Positions 17,802-27,264 of a stretch of DNA of 64,000 bases are shown piece after piece. The stretch's first letter is position 1, and each line of letters opens with the position of its first letter. The position numbers and the translations under genes were made by a program. This stretch comes from CAWIVH01 sp963839475 (GTDB lineage Bacteria > Acidobacteriota > UBA6911). The DNA is taken from positions 434,001-498,000 of the forward strand of contig CAWIVH010000018.1 in NCBI GenBank assembly GCA_963839475.1, given 5' to 3'. The notes below the pieces were generated by a model. It did not search any database. It was not told where the DNA came from and saw only the letters and a program-made list of their open reading frames with translations.

Positions 17802-18710
17802 ATGAACAGGAGAGCCTTTTTCAGGAATCATGCCTTGCCCTGGGTATTGGGCGGGGCAGCATTGCAGGCGGGACTTCGTCCCTCCGCCGCTCAAAAACCT
17901 GTCCATCGGGTGCAGGGTGCAAAGCTCAAGCTCAGCTGTAATCTCTTTTCTTTCAACGTTCCCCTGACCAAAGGGGACATGACCCTCGAATCCGTTTTCG
18001 ATTTTTGCGCCGGCGCGGGTTTCGATGCCGTGGATCCTACAGGATACTATTTCCCCGGATACCCCAAAATCCCAACGGACGGCTATATCAACTCATTGAA
18101 GCGAAGGGCTTTCATCAACGGACTCGACATCAGCGGCACCGGCGTGCGCAACGACTTTACGGAACCCGATGCCGCAAAAAGAAAAATAGACGAAGAACTG
18201 GTCCGTCAATGGCTGGAGGTCGCAGCCAGACTCGGGGCACCGACGCTCCGTGTATTCGCCGGTAAGGGGGTGCCGGCAGGAAAGAGCGAGGACGAAGTCC
18301 ACGGATGGATCGTAGAGAGCCTGGGACGATGCATAGATCATGCAAAAAAAGCCGGCGTCGTGATCTGTCTCCAGAATCACCATGACTTCATCCACACCTC
18401 CGACCAGCTTCTACGAATCATGAAGTCCGTAGACTCCGAATGGTTGGGAGTAAATCTCGACATCGGAAGTTTTCGCGACCGGGACGCCTACGAGGAGATT
18501 GAAAAGGTGCTTCCGTTCACGGTCACGTGCCAGATAAAGCAGACGGTCTTCTTCGGGACCAAGGAGACGAAAACCGACCTTGTCCGGTTGTTCCGCCTGT
18601 TTAAAAACAGCGGTTACAGGGGCTATCTCCCGATTGAAACCCTTGGCCCTGGCGACCCGAAAACGAAGGTTCCGCTTTTCCTGGAGGAGGTCCGGTCGGC
18701 GCTCGCCTGA
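17802..18710 (+). CDS. Sugar phosphate isomerase/epimerase family protein, Tat-exported
   Basis: A 302-residue protein of the AP-endonuclease-2/xylose-isomerase-like TIM-barrel family. A twin-arginine leader (MNRRAFFRN... with a hydrophobic stretch ending AAQ) predicts export in folded form. Family features include DAVDPTGYYFPGYP, a TLRVFAGKG strand, CLQNHHDF (metal-ligand region), GVNLDIGSF and YLPIETLGPGD. Members isomerise or epimerise sugars or inositols using a divalent metal; the exact substrate is unknown. AGGAG precedes ATG 17802. The gene converges on the receiver-metallohydrolase gene. Confidence 0.82.
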   Translation: MNRRAFFRNHALPWVLGGAALQAGLRPSAAQKPVHRVQGAKLKLSCNLFSFNVPLTKGDMTLESVFDFCAGAGFDAVDPTGYYFPGYPKIPTDGYINSLKRRAFINGLDISGTGVRNDFTEPDAAKRKIDEELVRQWLEVAARLGAPTLRVFAGKGVPAGKSEDEVHGWIVESLGRCIDHAKKAGVVICLQNHHDFIHTSDQLLRIMKSVDSEWLGVNLDIGSFRDRDAYEEIEKVLPFTVTCQIKQTVFFGTKETKTDLVRLFRLFKNSGYRGYLPIETLGPGDPKTKVPLFLEEVRSALA

Positions 18711-18720
18711 ACGGCACGGG

Positions 18721-19953
18721 TCAAATCGTGACTTGCATGTTATCGGCGGCGGCAAAGCAGTGGAAGGTCATGCCGCGCTCTTTCATCCGCTCGTGGCAGC
18801 GGGCTACAATCCGGTCGAGGCTGTCATCATCGCGCATCGGCTCGTGGTGGAAAATCGCGAGCTGCTTGACCTGCGCCTCGGCCGCAGTTTCCAGCGCGTC
18901 GAAAAAGGTGCTGTGTCCCCAGCCGCGCTTGCTGACGTACTCCTCTTCAGTATATTGCGCCTCACGAATCAAAAGGTCGGCGCCGCGGGCAAAATCGGTG
19001 ACCTCGCGATCCAGTTTCCGGTTGTGCTCACTCGGTCCCAGAAGCCTGCAGTAGGATTCGTGGTCTGTCTGGTAGACAACCGACTTCGGCCCAGCCTGGA
19101 TCCTAAACCCTATCGCGAGTCCGGGATGATTCAAGCGATTGTGGGTTACCGTCATCGCACCGATCTTCACCGGCCCGTCAAGCTCCACAAATTTCATCCG
19201 GGCATTCATATCGTTCAGGGAAACAGGAAAATAATTGGCATCCATCTGGCCGGTGAAAACTTTCTCCAGGCTTTTATCGGCGCCGCGCAGGCTATAAAGA
19301 GTGATCCGGTTCCCTGAAGCGTATGCCGGGGTAAAGAACGGAAAACCCTGGATGTGATCCCAATGGGTATGACTCATGAAGATGTGGAGGCTCAGAGAGC
19401 GCCCTTTGTATTCACGGACCAGGGAAATACCCATCTCCCGGGCTCCCGTGCCGCAATCGAGCATTATGATGTCTTCACCGCAGCGCACCTCGACGCAAGA
19501 GGTGTTGCCGCCATAGCGAAGCGTCGCCGGCCCGGGTGTGGGAATGGAACCGCGGGTGCCCCAGAATTTGACCATCATCTCCGGGCCCGAGGGATCGAGC
19601 ACGGAAGCCACCTTGGCAATTAGTTCGTCCGGCGCATACGGCTTCAAGAGATAGGCATCGGCTCCCAAATCCAAAGCCTTTTTGATGTCGGTCGGATACA
19701 CCTTGGCGGAGCAGACGACGATTTTTACCTCCTTAAGCGAGGGTTCGCTGCGGATAGCCTGGCAAACGCTGAATCCGTGCATGCCCGACATCATCAGGTC
19801 GAGGAGAACCGCATTGGGCTGTTTTTCAAACGCCAACCGAAGCCCCTTGACCCCATCTTCGGCCTCCAGCACCTCGTAGCCCGCGTATTCCAAGGCGTTT
19901 CGAGCCACCAACCGGATGTCGGGATCGTCATCGATGACCAAGACTATTTCCAT
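18721..19953 (-). CDS. Response-regulator receiver fused to metallo-beta-lactamase-fold hydrolase
   Basis: A 410-residue cytoplasmic protein. Residues 1-120 form a CheY-like receiver (DDD at 8-10, phospho-acceptor in VLLDLMMSGMHG, conserved K in LLKPYAPDE). Residues about 127-410 form a metallo-beta-lactamase domain: VKFWGTRGSIPTP, GGNTSCVEV, the HxHxDH motif in SHTHWDHIQG, an NHPG segment and a terminal IFHHEP. The hydrolase part resembles RNase Z-like/cAMP phosphodiesterase proteins, so phosphorylation may gate a phosphodiesterase; the substrate is not evident. No histidine kinase is adjacent. ATG 19953 has AGGA upstream; a longer start at 20016 is unlikely. Confidence 0.85.
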   Translation of the reverse strand: MEIVLVIDDDPDIRLVARNALEYAGYEVLEAEDGVKGLRLAFEKQPNAVLLDLMMSGMHGFSVCQAIRSEPSLKEVKIVVCSAKVYPTDIKKALDLGADAYLLKPYAPDELIAKVASVLDPSGPEMMVKFWGTRGSIPTPGPATLRYGGNTSCVEVRCGEDIIMLDCGTGAREMGISLVREYKGRSLSLHIFMSHTHWDHIQGFPFFTPAYASGNRITLYSLRGADKSLEKVFTGQMDANYFPVSLNDMNARMKFVELDGPVKIGAMTVTHNRLNHPGLAIGFRIQAGPKSVVYQTDHESYCRLLGPSEHNRKLDREVTDFARGADLLIREAQYTEEEYVSKRGWGHSTFFDALETAAEAQVKQLAIFHHEPMRDDDSLDRIVARCHERMKERGMTFHCFAAADNMQVTI

Positions 19954-20036
19954 GATGAAAATCCTATCGGCCGGATATCCCCTTTGCAACACAATTTCTG
20001 ATATACCATCTCCCAACGGAAGGAGCGGAACCAGCC

Positions 20037-20582
20037 GTGAAGAGAGCGTTGCTGCGAAGCCTGCTGGAGAAGTACACCCCCTGGAACGAGCACGAGCATA
20101 GGATGTGGGATCGGATGAAGGAATTCGTGAGCCAGCACCCGGACTGTTTTGACCGTTCGCTGAAGATTGGACACATCACGGGATCAGCCTGGGTACTGGA
20201 TGCGGACGAGTCCCATGTGCTTCTGACCCACCATCGTAAGCTGAATAAATGGCTCCAATTGGGCGGCCATGCCGATGGCGAAGGGGACGTCCGGCAAGTC
20301 GCGTTGCGTGAAGCCATCGAGGAATCGGGCCTGGAAATTATCCGGCATCTATCGCCGGAAATATTCGATGTCGATGTGCACGAGATCCCCGCGCGGGGGG
20401 AGGAACCGGCTCATTATCACTATGATGTGAGATTTCGGATGGCGGCCGACCGGCGTGAACCGCTTTGCGTCAGCGAGGAGTCGAAGGAACTGGTCTGGGT
20501 TCCTCTCATCGAGGTACATCAACTGACTCGGGAAGAGTCGGTCTTGCGGATGGTCGAAAAAACAATGAGCGGGTTCTGCTGA
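20037..20582 (+). CDS. Nudix hydrolase
   Basis: A 181-residue cytoplasmic hydrolase of nucleoside-diphosphate-linked compounds. The Nudix box is complete: GGHADGEGDVRQVALREAIEESGLE follows GX5EX7REUXEEXGU with a slightly longer first spacing. The N-terminal helical part and LLTHHRKLNKWLQLGGH match a common bacterial NUDIX subgroup. It starts at GTG with AAGGAG about 11 bases upstream and is divergent from the receiver-metallohydrolase gene, sharing an 83-base intergenic region. The substrate is unknown. Confidence 0.85.
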   Translation: MKRALLRSLLEKYTPWNEHEHRMWDRMKEFVSQHPDCFDRSLKIGHITGSAWVLDADESHVLLTHHRKLNKWLQLGGHADGEGDVRQVALREAIEESGLEIIRHLSPEIFDVDVHEIPARGEEPAHYHYDVRFRMAADRREPLCVSEESKELVWVPLIEVHQLTREESVLRMVEKTMSGFC

Positions 20583-20593
20583 TTACGACTGGG

Positions 20594-22090
20594 TTAGTAC
20601 CCCAGCCTATCGGGCATATCAGCGACGACGTAGGTCATGACGCCGATGGATGCCACACACAGGGCCAGATCCGTCGGATTGATTTTGTCGATAGTATCCG
20701 CGGGGGTATGGTGGAAGCGGAAATACTCCGTTCCATCCACTTCGAGCGACATGCCGGGAATGCCGGCGAGGGCGACACTTGGCCCGATATCGCCCCCTCC
20801 GCCAGCCGGCCCTACCCGGTCCGCCGAGATCCCCCGGAGGAGGGCCGCAATCTGGGTGATGGAGGCGCGCGCCTTGTCATTGCCGCTGAAGCCGAATCCC
20901 AGGGGACGAAAGACCCCGCTGTCGGTTTCAAGCATCAGGATATGATTCGACAGTTCCTGTTTGTGTTGGTCCCGGTACGCCAATCCTCCGCGCATCCCGT
21001 TCTCCTCGTTGGTAAACAGGACGACCCGAATGGTGCGCCGCGGCCTCAAGTTCAGGTTCTTCATGATCCGGAGCGCACTCCAGGTGGCTATACAGCCGCC
21101 ACCGTCATCGATCGCACCGGTGCCAATATCCCATGAATCGAAGTGCCCGCCCATAACCAGAATTTCTTCAGGTTTTTCGCTCCCCTTCAACTCAGCTACG
21201 ACATTGGCCGATTCTGCGTCCGGCAGCATCTTGGCCTCCATCCGGAGGCGAACGACGATGCGCGATCCGCGGTCCTGCATGCGCTGCATCGCCTCGGCAT
21301 CCTCAAGCGAAACCGCCGCCGCCGGGATTTTGGGAAGATCACTGGCATAATTCAATGATCCGGTGTGCGGTGTCTTCAGACCCGGAAGCCCGACTGACCG
21401 CAGCAGCATGGCAACCGCTCCATATTTTGCGGCGCGAGAGGCTCCGCTGGTGCGATACATAACCGTGGGCCCGTAGCCGGCGAACGGGACATTGAAGAGA
21501 ACGATTTTTCCCCGGACATGATTTGCCCTGGATTCCAGCTCGCTGAAGCTTCTCACCACCACGACCTCAGCCTCAATTCCCTGCGGCGGTGTCCCAATGC
21601 TGTCCCCAAGTCCCGCCATGGCCAAAATCCGCTGCGTGGGGGTGACGATTTCGGCGCTCTCCTTTCCCCTCACCCAGTGGGGCACCATCACCTTCTCCAC
21701 GTGAACATTTTCGAGGCCGTCCTTCTTCATCTCCTCTGCCGCCCACCGGATCGCCTGCTCGAGCTGGGCGGAGCCCGCCAGCCGCCCTCCGATGTTGTCG
21801 CACAGCTCCGAGAGACGTTCCCAGGCAGACCGGTCGGCCAGGGCAGCCCCGATGATGCGGCTGGCTCTGTCTTTGTACGCATCCGCCAGGCTTGTCTGAA
21901 CCTCTCCGCGAACGGCCGGAAAAGCCCCGATACAAACGGCTGCTGCCACAACCCACAAAACAGGCCTTGTCGTCAGAAGGGATATGAATTTTGAAAATGA
22001 AGTCCATCGGCACGGTGATTTTAAAAGTCGCAAGCGAGGCTCCCTGATTGTGAATTCGGACGATGCTGGAAAGGCCACGGGCCTCCGCAT
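20594..22090 (-). CDS. M28 family zinc peptidase (carboxypeptidase Q/aminopeptidase type), exported
   Basis: Secreted zinc exopeptidase. A hydrophobic segment (PVLWVVAAAVCIGAFPAV) ending in an AVRG-like cleavage site indicates export. A PA-domain insert (about 150-290) precedes the catalytic domain. The M28 metal ligands are visible: GGHFDSWDIG (His, Asp), GAIDDGGG (bridging Asp), TNEENG (catalytic Glu pair), LETDSG and a terminal FHHTPADT (His). The start is uncertain: ATG 22090 and ATG 22144 are both in frame with weak ribosome binding sites and leave a long N-region, so a non-ATG start nearer the signal peptide is possible. It converges with the Nudix gene. Confidence 0.85.
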   Translation of the reverse strand: MRRPVAFPASSEFTIREPRLRLLKSPCRWTSFSKFISLLTTRPVLWVVAAAVCIGAFPAVRGEVQTSLADAYKDRASRIIGAALADRSAWERLSELCDNIGGRLAGSAQLEQAIRWAAEEMKKDGLENVHVEKVMVPHWVRGKESAEIVTPTQRILAMAGLGDSIGTPPQGIEAEVVVVRSFSELESRANHVRGKIVLFNVPFAGYGPTVMYRTSGASRAAKYGAVAMLLRSVGLPGLKTPHTGSLNYASDLPKIPAAAVSLEDAEAMQRMQDRGSRIVVRLRMEAKMLPDAESANVVAELKGSEKPEEILVMGGHFDSWDIGTGAIDDGGGCIATWSALRIMKNLNLRPRRTIRVVLFTNEENGMRGGLAYRDQHKQELSNHILMLETDSGVFRPLGFGFSGNDKARASITQIAALLRGISADRVGPAGGGGDIGPSVALAGIPGMSLEVDGTEYFRFHHTPADTIDKINPTDLALCVASIGVMTYVVADMPDRLGY

Positions 22091-22196
22091 TTGGTGGGAA
22101 TAATACCTTATTTTGAATTTCTCTGTAGTCTCAAGGTGAGACATAAGGGCAATTGCCCTGCCCCGCACCCGGAGCGATCAACTGCGGCAAAGGCAG

Positions 22197-24215
22197 CTAG
22201 GTTTCAAAGGCAATGATGGCGTGAATATCGAGCTTGTCCAGTTCACCTTGCCAGCAGCCCTTTTCCCAGACGCCCTTTAGTTCCCTTCTACCGGGCTCCA
22301 GTGTGACTCTGCGCGGCATGGCCGGCAGCAAGACGCTCAGGCGCAGGGGGCCAATCGGGGGAACAAAATCGTTTATCGCATATTCGCCCCCGACCTGCAT
22401 CATCGCGAAATTGCTGAGGCTGACAAAGAGCACCGGCCCTTTCCGGCGCAGGCAAGCTTCAATGACTGGCGGCCCCTCGATTTGCACGGCGGGGGAAAAC
22501 AGGCGTCTTACGACCCGATCCAGGAACTCGCGGACCGCCGCAGAGTGATGAACTGCCAGCATCTTTCCTACAGGCCCGTAAATAGCCGCAATGGCCCCGG
22601 CCCCGCACTTTGACAGGGTTGCCGCACATTGGATTCCGCGGGATGTATCGTGGTCCTCGAACCGGTATTCGATCGGTTGGGAAGTTTCGGCCAGAACCTT
22701 TCGCCAGCTTCCGGATAAAGTTCCCAGAAGCTCACGTCCCTGGACATAAGCTGTTTCCTGAACAGGATCTCCTATCAGGAGGGCGCCGAGCTCGGAGGCG
22801 AACAATTCCGTCGATTCGGCTCCGATGACAAGGAGTTTCCCTCCCCTATGGGCATATTTAACCAGGGTATCGCGGGCGGAAACGCCGATATCAGGCCAAT
22901 CCGGCACAATAATCAGCGGCCAGAGCCCGGCAGTCTCGGGCAAGCGCCAGTCGGGAATGACATCGACAGAATAGTGGCTTTCCACAAGCGCATCGATGAT
23001 TCCGCGGATCGGATTTATGGCGGCGCCCCAGCCTCCAAACATCTTGTTCGACCCTGTGTAGAGGCTGTGCTTTGAAAAAAGCACGCCGATCTGAGGCACA
23101 GGCTCCGATTTATGACAGAGGGACTGGCGCGCGCGACAAAAGGTGGCTACTTTTTCCAGGACATCGACAAATGACTTCTCCAGGTTTCCAGCCCGAGAGG
23201 GTACATAATAAACCTGGAACCCTCCGCCCTGCCCCAGCACCACCGACGCCTCCTGCATCAGCATTACGGCGGGTTTGTGATTAAACCGTCCGCTGCTATT
23301 CTGGAATCCCCAAGCCATCAGATCCCAGGGTTTTCCGGTAGCGGCGAGATATCGGGCCTCCAGCCGAGCCGTCGAGATGGCGGCATTGCCCAGGAAATCC
23401 CCGGAGAGAAAGTCCACCGGCAGGTCCGGCCGTTCCGGGACAAAGGTGGAATAAAGCCAGTTGCTGGCGATCTGAAACTTGGGCCGGGATGAATGCAGGG
23501 CGTCGACATAGTGCCGCACATATTTCCGGAACTGCTCGCGGTTGAATTCCAAAAACTCAGCCCACCCCGGATCCCCGGCTTTCTTCGGGAGAACCGTAAA
23601 ACCGGCGGTCCGCTCAAACTGTTCCGCTGCTGCCCGTGAATAGTCCAGGAGAAGGGCCCAGCACTCCCCGTCCACCCAGGCGCCGTCGAGATCGTAAGCC
23701 TGCGCCGCTTCCCGGAGTTGCGGAATGAGAAGTTCGTCGACGTAGGGGCCGAAGGTGCTCGTCTTCTGCTTGTCCGGAGTCCCATCGGCGTGAACTGCAG
23801 CCCATTCGGGATGCTGCTCGCAAGCGACGCCATCCCAAATCCCGGAGTAGTGAATAAACAGGGAAATATCGTGGCGAGCCGTCACCCGGCGCCAGATAGC
23901 GAGAGAGTCCTGCACAATCCCGGGCGAAGGAACCCCGACTTTGGTCGGATAGCCGGCATATCCAGGGTGGCCTTTGCAGTCATATTGCACGAAATCGGGT
24001 TTCACTCGCCGGATGAAATCTTCAATCATGGCTTCGTTGACGTCACGGCCGAGGACGGTATCGTTCTTTTCCGGATGAAGGTCGAAGTGGACCCCCCAAA
24101 AGCAGTCGCGTCTGGGCAGGCGGCGCCCTTCGACCCATGGGTTCGCGGCACCTGATGTCGCAGCAGCGACGCATGATGCTGCAACGGTTATGAAATCCCG
24201 ACGGGACAGAACCAT
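22197..24215 (-). CDS. Putative exported glycoside hydrolase (alpha-L-fucosidase/beta-galactosidase-like TIM barrel)
   Basis: A 672-residue Tat-exported enzyme (leader MVLSRRDFITVAAS). The N-terminal half is a TIM barrel with FWGVHFDLHPEKNDT, DFVQYDCKGHPGY, LFIHYSGIWD and GAWVDGECWA, the last two strands carrying acidic residues that could be catalytic. The second half has a Rossmann-like region (PLIIVPDWPDIG, GGKLLVIGAES) like the trimerisation domain of GH42 enzymes, then a beta-sandwich. This pattern occurs in proteins annotated as alpha-L-fucosidase or beta-galactosidase-like, but I cannot fix the family or substrate. GGGAGGGGG immediately precedes ATG 24215. Confidence 0.7.
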   Translation of the reverse strand: MVLSRRDFITVAASCVAAATSGAANPWVEGRRLPRRDCFWGVHFDLHPEKNDTVLGRDVNEAMIEDFIRRVKPDFVQYDCKGHPGYAGYPTKVGVPSPGIVQDSLAIWRRVTARHDISLFIHYSGIWDGVACEQHPEWAAVHADGTPDKQKTSTFGPYVDELLIPQLREAAQAYDLDGAWVDGECWALLLDYSRAAAEQFERTAGFTVLPKKAGDPGWAEFLEFNREQFRKYVRHYVDALHSSRPKFQIASNWLYSTFVPERPDLPVDFLSGDFLGNAAISTARLEARYLAATGKPWDLMAWGFQNSSGRFNHKPAVMLMQEASVVLGQGGGFQVYYVPSRAGNLEKSFVDVLEKVATFCRARQSLCHKSEPVPQIGVLFSKHSLYTGSNKMFGGWGAAINPIRGIIDALVESHYSVDVIPDWRLPETAGLWPLIIVPDWPDIGVSARDTLVKYAHRGGKLLVIGAESTELFASELGALLIGDPVQETAYVQGRELLGTLSGSWRKVLAETSQPIEYRFEDHDTSRGIQCAATLSKCGAGAIAAIYGPVGKMLAVHHSAAVREFLDRVVRRLFSPAVQIEGPPVIEACLRRKGPVLFVSLSNFAMMQVGGEYAINDFVPPIGPLRLSVLLPAMPRRVTLEPGRRELKGVWEKGCWQGELDKLDIHAIIAFET

Positions 24216-24360
24216 TTTCCCCCTCCCCCAATCAGCCTTCGAATCGATCACAGGACGCCCCCGCAAATCATGCTAAACTGAGCCGTAGAAACAAAGCATC
24301 AGGACTGATCCCAAAACCTTGCACGGCTCTACCGATAATATTGCGATCCGGGTGAAATCC

Positions 24361-26079
24361 ATGAAAAAAACAATCGTTATTATCTGCATGTTCCTCTCCG
24401 CGCCGACCGCAGCCATGCCGCAGGAGAATCGCAACAAAGTGTTCGAAGAAATCCGGAGGCTCGAACAGCAATACGGCGGACATCTGGGCGTCATGGCTAA
24501 GAACCTCGAAACCGGCGAGAGCGTCGCATTCAATGCCGGCGAACGATTCCCGACCGCAAGCGTAATCAAGCTTCCCGTTATGGCGGCGTTTTTTGAGATG
24601 GTGGACAAGAAGGAGATCGATCCCGGCGCAAGGGTGATACTGACCCAGGAAGATAAAAAATCCGGCTCCGGCATCCTGCAAAATATGGAAGCGGGAACAA
24701 ACCTGGCGTTCCTCGATGTTGTAAGGCTCATGATCGTGCTGAGCGACAACACAGCGACCAACCTGGTGCTCGACAGGTTGGCGCCGGATCATGCTGCGCG
24801 CATGAGAAAGGTCAATGATTTCCTCGCCTCCCGCGGCATGAAAAACACCCGGATCCTGAACCGGCTGTATTCTCTGTCGACCAAACAGCAGACGCCCGAG
24901 GCAGTCCGTTACGGAATCGGGGTGTCCACTCCGGAAGACATGGTGCTGCTGCTGGAAAAGCTCCACTTGCGAACATTGCTGGAACCGGCATCCTGCGACG
25001 GCATGCTCAAGATATTGAAACAGCAATTCTATGGCGACATGATCCCGCGGCTGCTTCCAAGAGACACACTCAAGACATTTGAGGTGGCCAACAAAACCGG
25101 GTTCGTCAACGAAACCAAGGTCGATGTTGGCCTGGTGATTTCCGACCGGGTAAAACTGGCGATAGCCATCTTCGTCGACAAAAATCCGGATCACAGGGAC
25201 ATCGCAGACAACAACGCGCTGGTGCTCGCAGCGAAGGTTTCGAGAGCTATGTGGAATCACTTCACAGGCTCCGAAGGATATGAACAGACCGCAATTCCGC
25301 CGGCCGATGTGGACTGGAATACGATTCCCGGCGGCCGGTGGAGCATCTATCGTTCGGCAGCATCGCCATTCCCCCACAAAAGCCGTGAAAGCGGATTCAA
25401 AGCCACCGACGGGACGATCTTTCCCTTCCACCCGCACTATGACGACAACAGTGTGATCGTCTTTGTCCCGCAAGGGTTCAAGGAAACCGATGAGGGGACT
25501 AACATCATGGTACATTTTCATGGTCATATGAATGACAACCTAGGTGTCTTGGAACAGTACGGCATGCTCCAAACCCTGGCGGCCAGCAAGGTCAATGCCC
25601 TCCTCGTGCTGGCTCAGGGCCCCTACCGGGCCAGGGACTCATCGGGCGGGAAAATGGAGGATCCCGGGGGATTCCGAGCTTTGGTCGAGGATGTGCTGTC
25701 CACCATGAAGCGAGAGGAGATCCTTCGGTCCACACGCCTCAGGAGTGCAGTTATCAGCGCCCACAGCGGAGGCTACCGGCCCGCTGCCTTTGCTCTTGAA
25801 AAGGGTGGATTGGCGGACAAGATCTCGGGCGTTTTTCTTTTTGATGCATTCTATAGCCAACAGGAATATTTTGCCAACTGGCTGAGCCGCAGCCCGGGAA
25901 GAATTTTTGCATGCTATACGGACCACCTGGCGAAGGAACACCGGGAATTTGAGAAAGCGCTGGCACCCGAAAACCGGCAAAGGGTCAAATTCAGCCCCAC
26001 GTCGCTGGATCATGACAAAGTGATCCAGGGATTTTTCGCGGAATACCTCATGGAACTGGACCGGGGGTGGAAACAGTGA
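24361..26079 (+). CDS. Class A beta-lactamase-fold serine hydrolase fused to a C-terminal alpha/beta-hydrolase-like domain
   Basis: A 572-residue exported protein (signal KTIVIICMFLSAPTAA). Residues about 30-295 form a class A beta-lactamase/transpeptidase-like fold: SVIK at 67-70, SDN at 128-130 and KTG at 245-247. The omega-loop segment after LNRLYS lacks an obvious E-x-x-x-N with the class A general-base Glu, so true beta-lactam hydrolysis is doubtful. Residues about 330-572 look like an esterase: HFHGHM oxyanion-type strand, S469 in AHSGGY as a candidate nucleophile, and a late HDK histidine. The two-enzyme fusion is unusual. The native substrate may be a cell-wall peptide or ester. The start was chosen at ATG 24361 to expose the signal peptide. 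Confidence 0.75.
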   Translation: MKKTIVIICMFLSAPTAAMPQENRNKVFEEIRRLEQQYGGHLGVMAKNLETGESVAFNAGERFPTASVIKLPVMAAFFEMVDKKEIDPGARVILTQEDKKSGSGILQNMEAGTNLAFLDVVRLMIVLSDNTATNLVLDRLAPDHAARMRKVNDFLASRGMKNTRILNRLYSLSTKQQTPEAVRYGIGVSTPEDMVLLLEKLHLRTLLEPASCDGMLKILKQQFYGDMIPRLLPRDTLKTFEVANKTGFVNETKVDVGLVISDRVKLAIAIFVDKNPDHRDIADNNALVLAAKVSRAMWNHFTGSEGYEQTAIPPADVDWNTIPGGRWSIYRSAASPFPHKSRESGFKATDGTIFPFHPHYDDNSVIVFVPQGFKETDEGTNIMVHFHGHMNDNLGVLEQYGMLQTLAASKVNALLVLAQGPYRARDSSGGKMEDPGGFRALVEDVLSTMKREEILRSTRLRSAVISAHSGGYRPAAFALEKGGLADKISGVFLFDAFYSQQEYFANWLSRSPGRIFACYTDHLAKEHREFEKALAPENRQRVKFSPTSLDHDKVIQGFFAEYLMELDRGWKQ

Positions 26080-26154
26080 CAGGGTCGGATATCCGCACTT
26101 CGACGTTTTGGAACTGGAAACCGCCAAGGCCGCAAATGAGGACCTGAGACTCAC

Positions 26155-27264
26155 CTAATCGCCCAGAGCGGTGCCGACGCGGCGGGCGCTTTCAATCCAG
26201 GTATGATCGAGCGGAACCAGTTTGCGCTTTCCCACCACCTCTTTCAAAGGCACAGGTTGCGTGGAGGCGCCGCGAGCAGCAACCATGACCCCGTGGGCTC
26301 CCTGGTTTATAAGGCCGGCGCATGCTGCCCCGAGCCTGGTGGCCAGCAAACGGTCATTCGGAGAGGGAGTTCCCCCGCGCTGAAGGTATCCCAAAATAGT
26401 CACACGAGATTCCAGACCTGTAAGTTCTTCCAGGCTCTCGGCCAGGTGCATAGTGTGGCCCACCTGCTGGGCGCCCATTTCAGGCGTATCGTCCCTCAGG
26501 GCATCAACCTTCCGGGAGCCGGCTGTCGTTTTCTTTCGAGCCATAATCCGGGATTTCCGCACCGGTTCGGCTCCTTCAGCCACAGCGATGATGCTGAAAT
26601 GTTTTCCTCCCCTTTTGCGTTCGAGGATACCCCGGGCGATCTTGCGCACGTCGTAGCAGATTTCCGGAATAAGTATCACATCGGCGCCGCCGGCCAGGCC
26701 GGCGCCCAGGGCGAGCCATCCCGCCTTGTGCCCCATCGTTTCCACCACAATAATGCGGTGATGGCTGTGTGCAGTGCTGTGAAGCCGGTCGATCGCTTCC
26801 GTGGCAATTCCCAGGGCGGTGTCGAAGCCGAAAGAAATGTCCGTCATCGCTACGTCGTTATCGATGGTTTTTGGCAGGGTAATTACTTTGACGCCGCGCT
26901 GCATCAGACGAAAGGCATTTTTTTGGGTGCCTCCCCCGCCCAGGCACACAAGGACATCGAGTTTGTGTTTGCGGTAATTCTCGACGATCATGTCGGTCAT
27001 ATCAAGGATGCGGCCGCCGATCTGCATCCGGTGCGGCTTGTCGCGGCTGGTACCGAGGATGGTTCCGCCCAGCGTCAGGATACCGGAAAGGGTTCCGTCA
27101 TCCAGCGGCATCGTGCGGTCCTCCATCAATCCGCGGAACCCGTCGCGAAACCCGATGACTTCCATGCCGAAACAGCCTTGCGCTGCTTTGCCCAGACCAC
27201 GCAGTACAGCGTTCAGTCCGGGACTATCGCCTCCAGCGGTCAACACACCGATGCGCTTGCCCAT
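26155..27264 (-). CDS. pfkA: 6-phosphofructokinase (group III type)
   Basis: Phosphorylates fructose 6-phosphate to fructose 1,6-bisphosphate in glycolysis. The 369-residue protein has GGDSPGLNAV at the N terminus, the PKTIDND catalytic loop with the catalytic Asp, ETMGHKAGWLAL, and GYLQRGGTPS. At the donor-discriminating site it reads LGGGGT (Gly rather than the Asp of PPi enzymes) while the loop has Lys (PKTIDND) rather than the Gly of classic ATP enzymes. That Gly/Lys pairing is known from group III ATP-dependent enzymes such as those of Streptomyces, so ATP is the likelier donor. GAGGAG sits 8 bases before ATG 27264. Confidence 0.88.
   Translation of the reverse strand: MGKRIGVLTAGGDSPGLNAVLRGLGKAAQGCFGMEVIGFRDGFRGLMEDRTMPLDDGTLSGILTLGGTILGTSRDKPHRMQIGGRILDMTDMIVENYRKHKLDVLVCLGGGGTQKNAFRLMQRGVKVITLPKTIDNDVAMTDISFGFDTALGIATEAIDRLHSTAHSHHRIIVVETMGHKAGWLALGAGLAGGADVILIPEICYDVRKIARGILERKRGGKHFSIIAVAEGAEPVRKSRIMARKKTTAGSRKVDALRDDTPEMGAQQVGHTMHLAESLEELTGLESRVTILGYLQRGGTPSPNDRLLATRLGAACAGLINQGAHGVMVAARGASTQPVPLKEVVGKRKLVPLDHTWIESARRVGTALGD

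Noticed and set aside
24273..25527. 419-codon open frame antisense to the beta-lactamase-fold gene
   Set aside because: No family motifs; the plus-strand gene has SxxK, SDN and KTG, so the long antisense frame is a codon-bias shadow.
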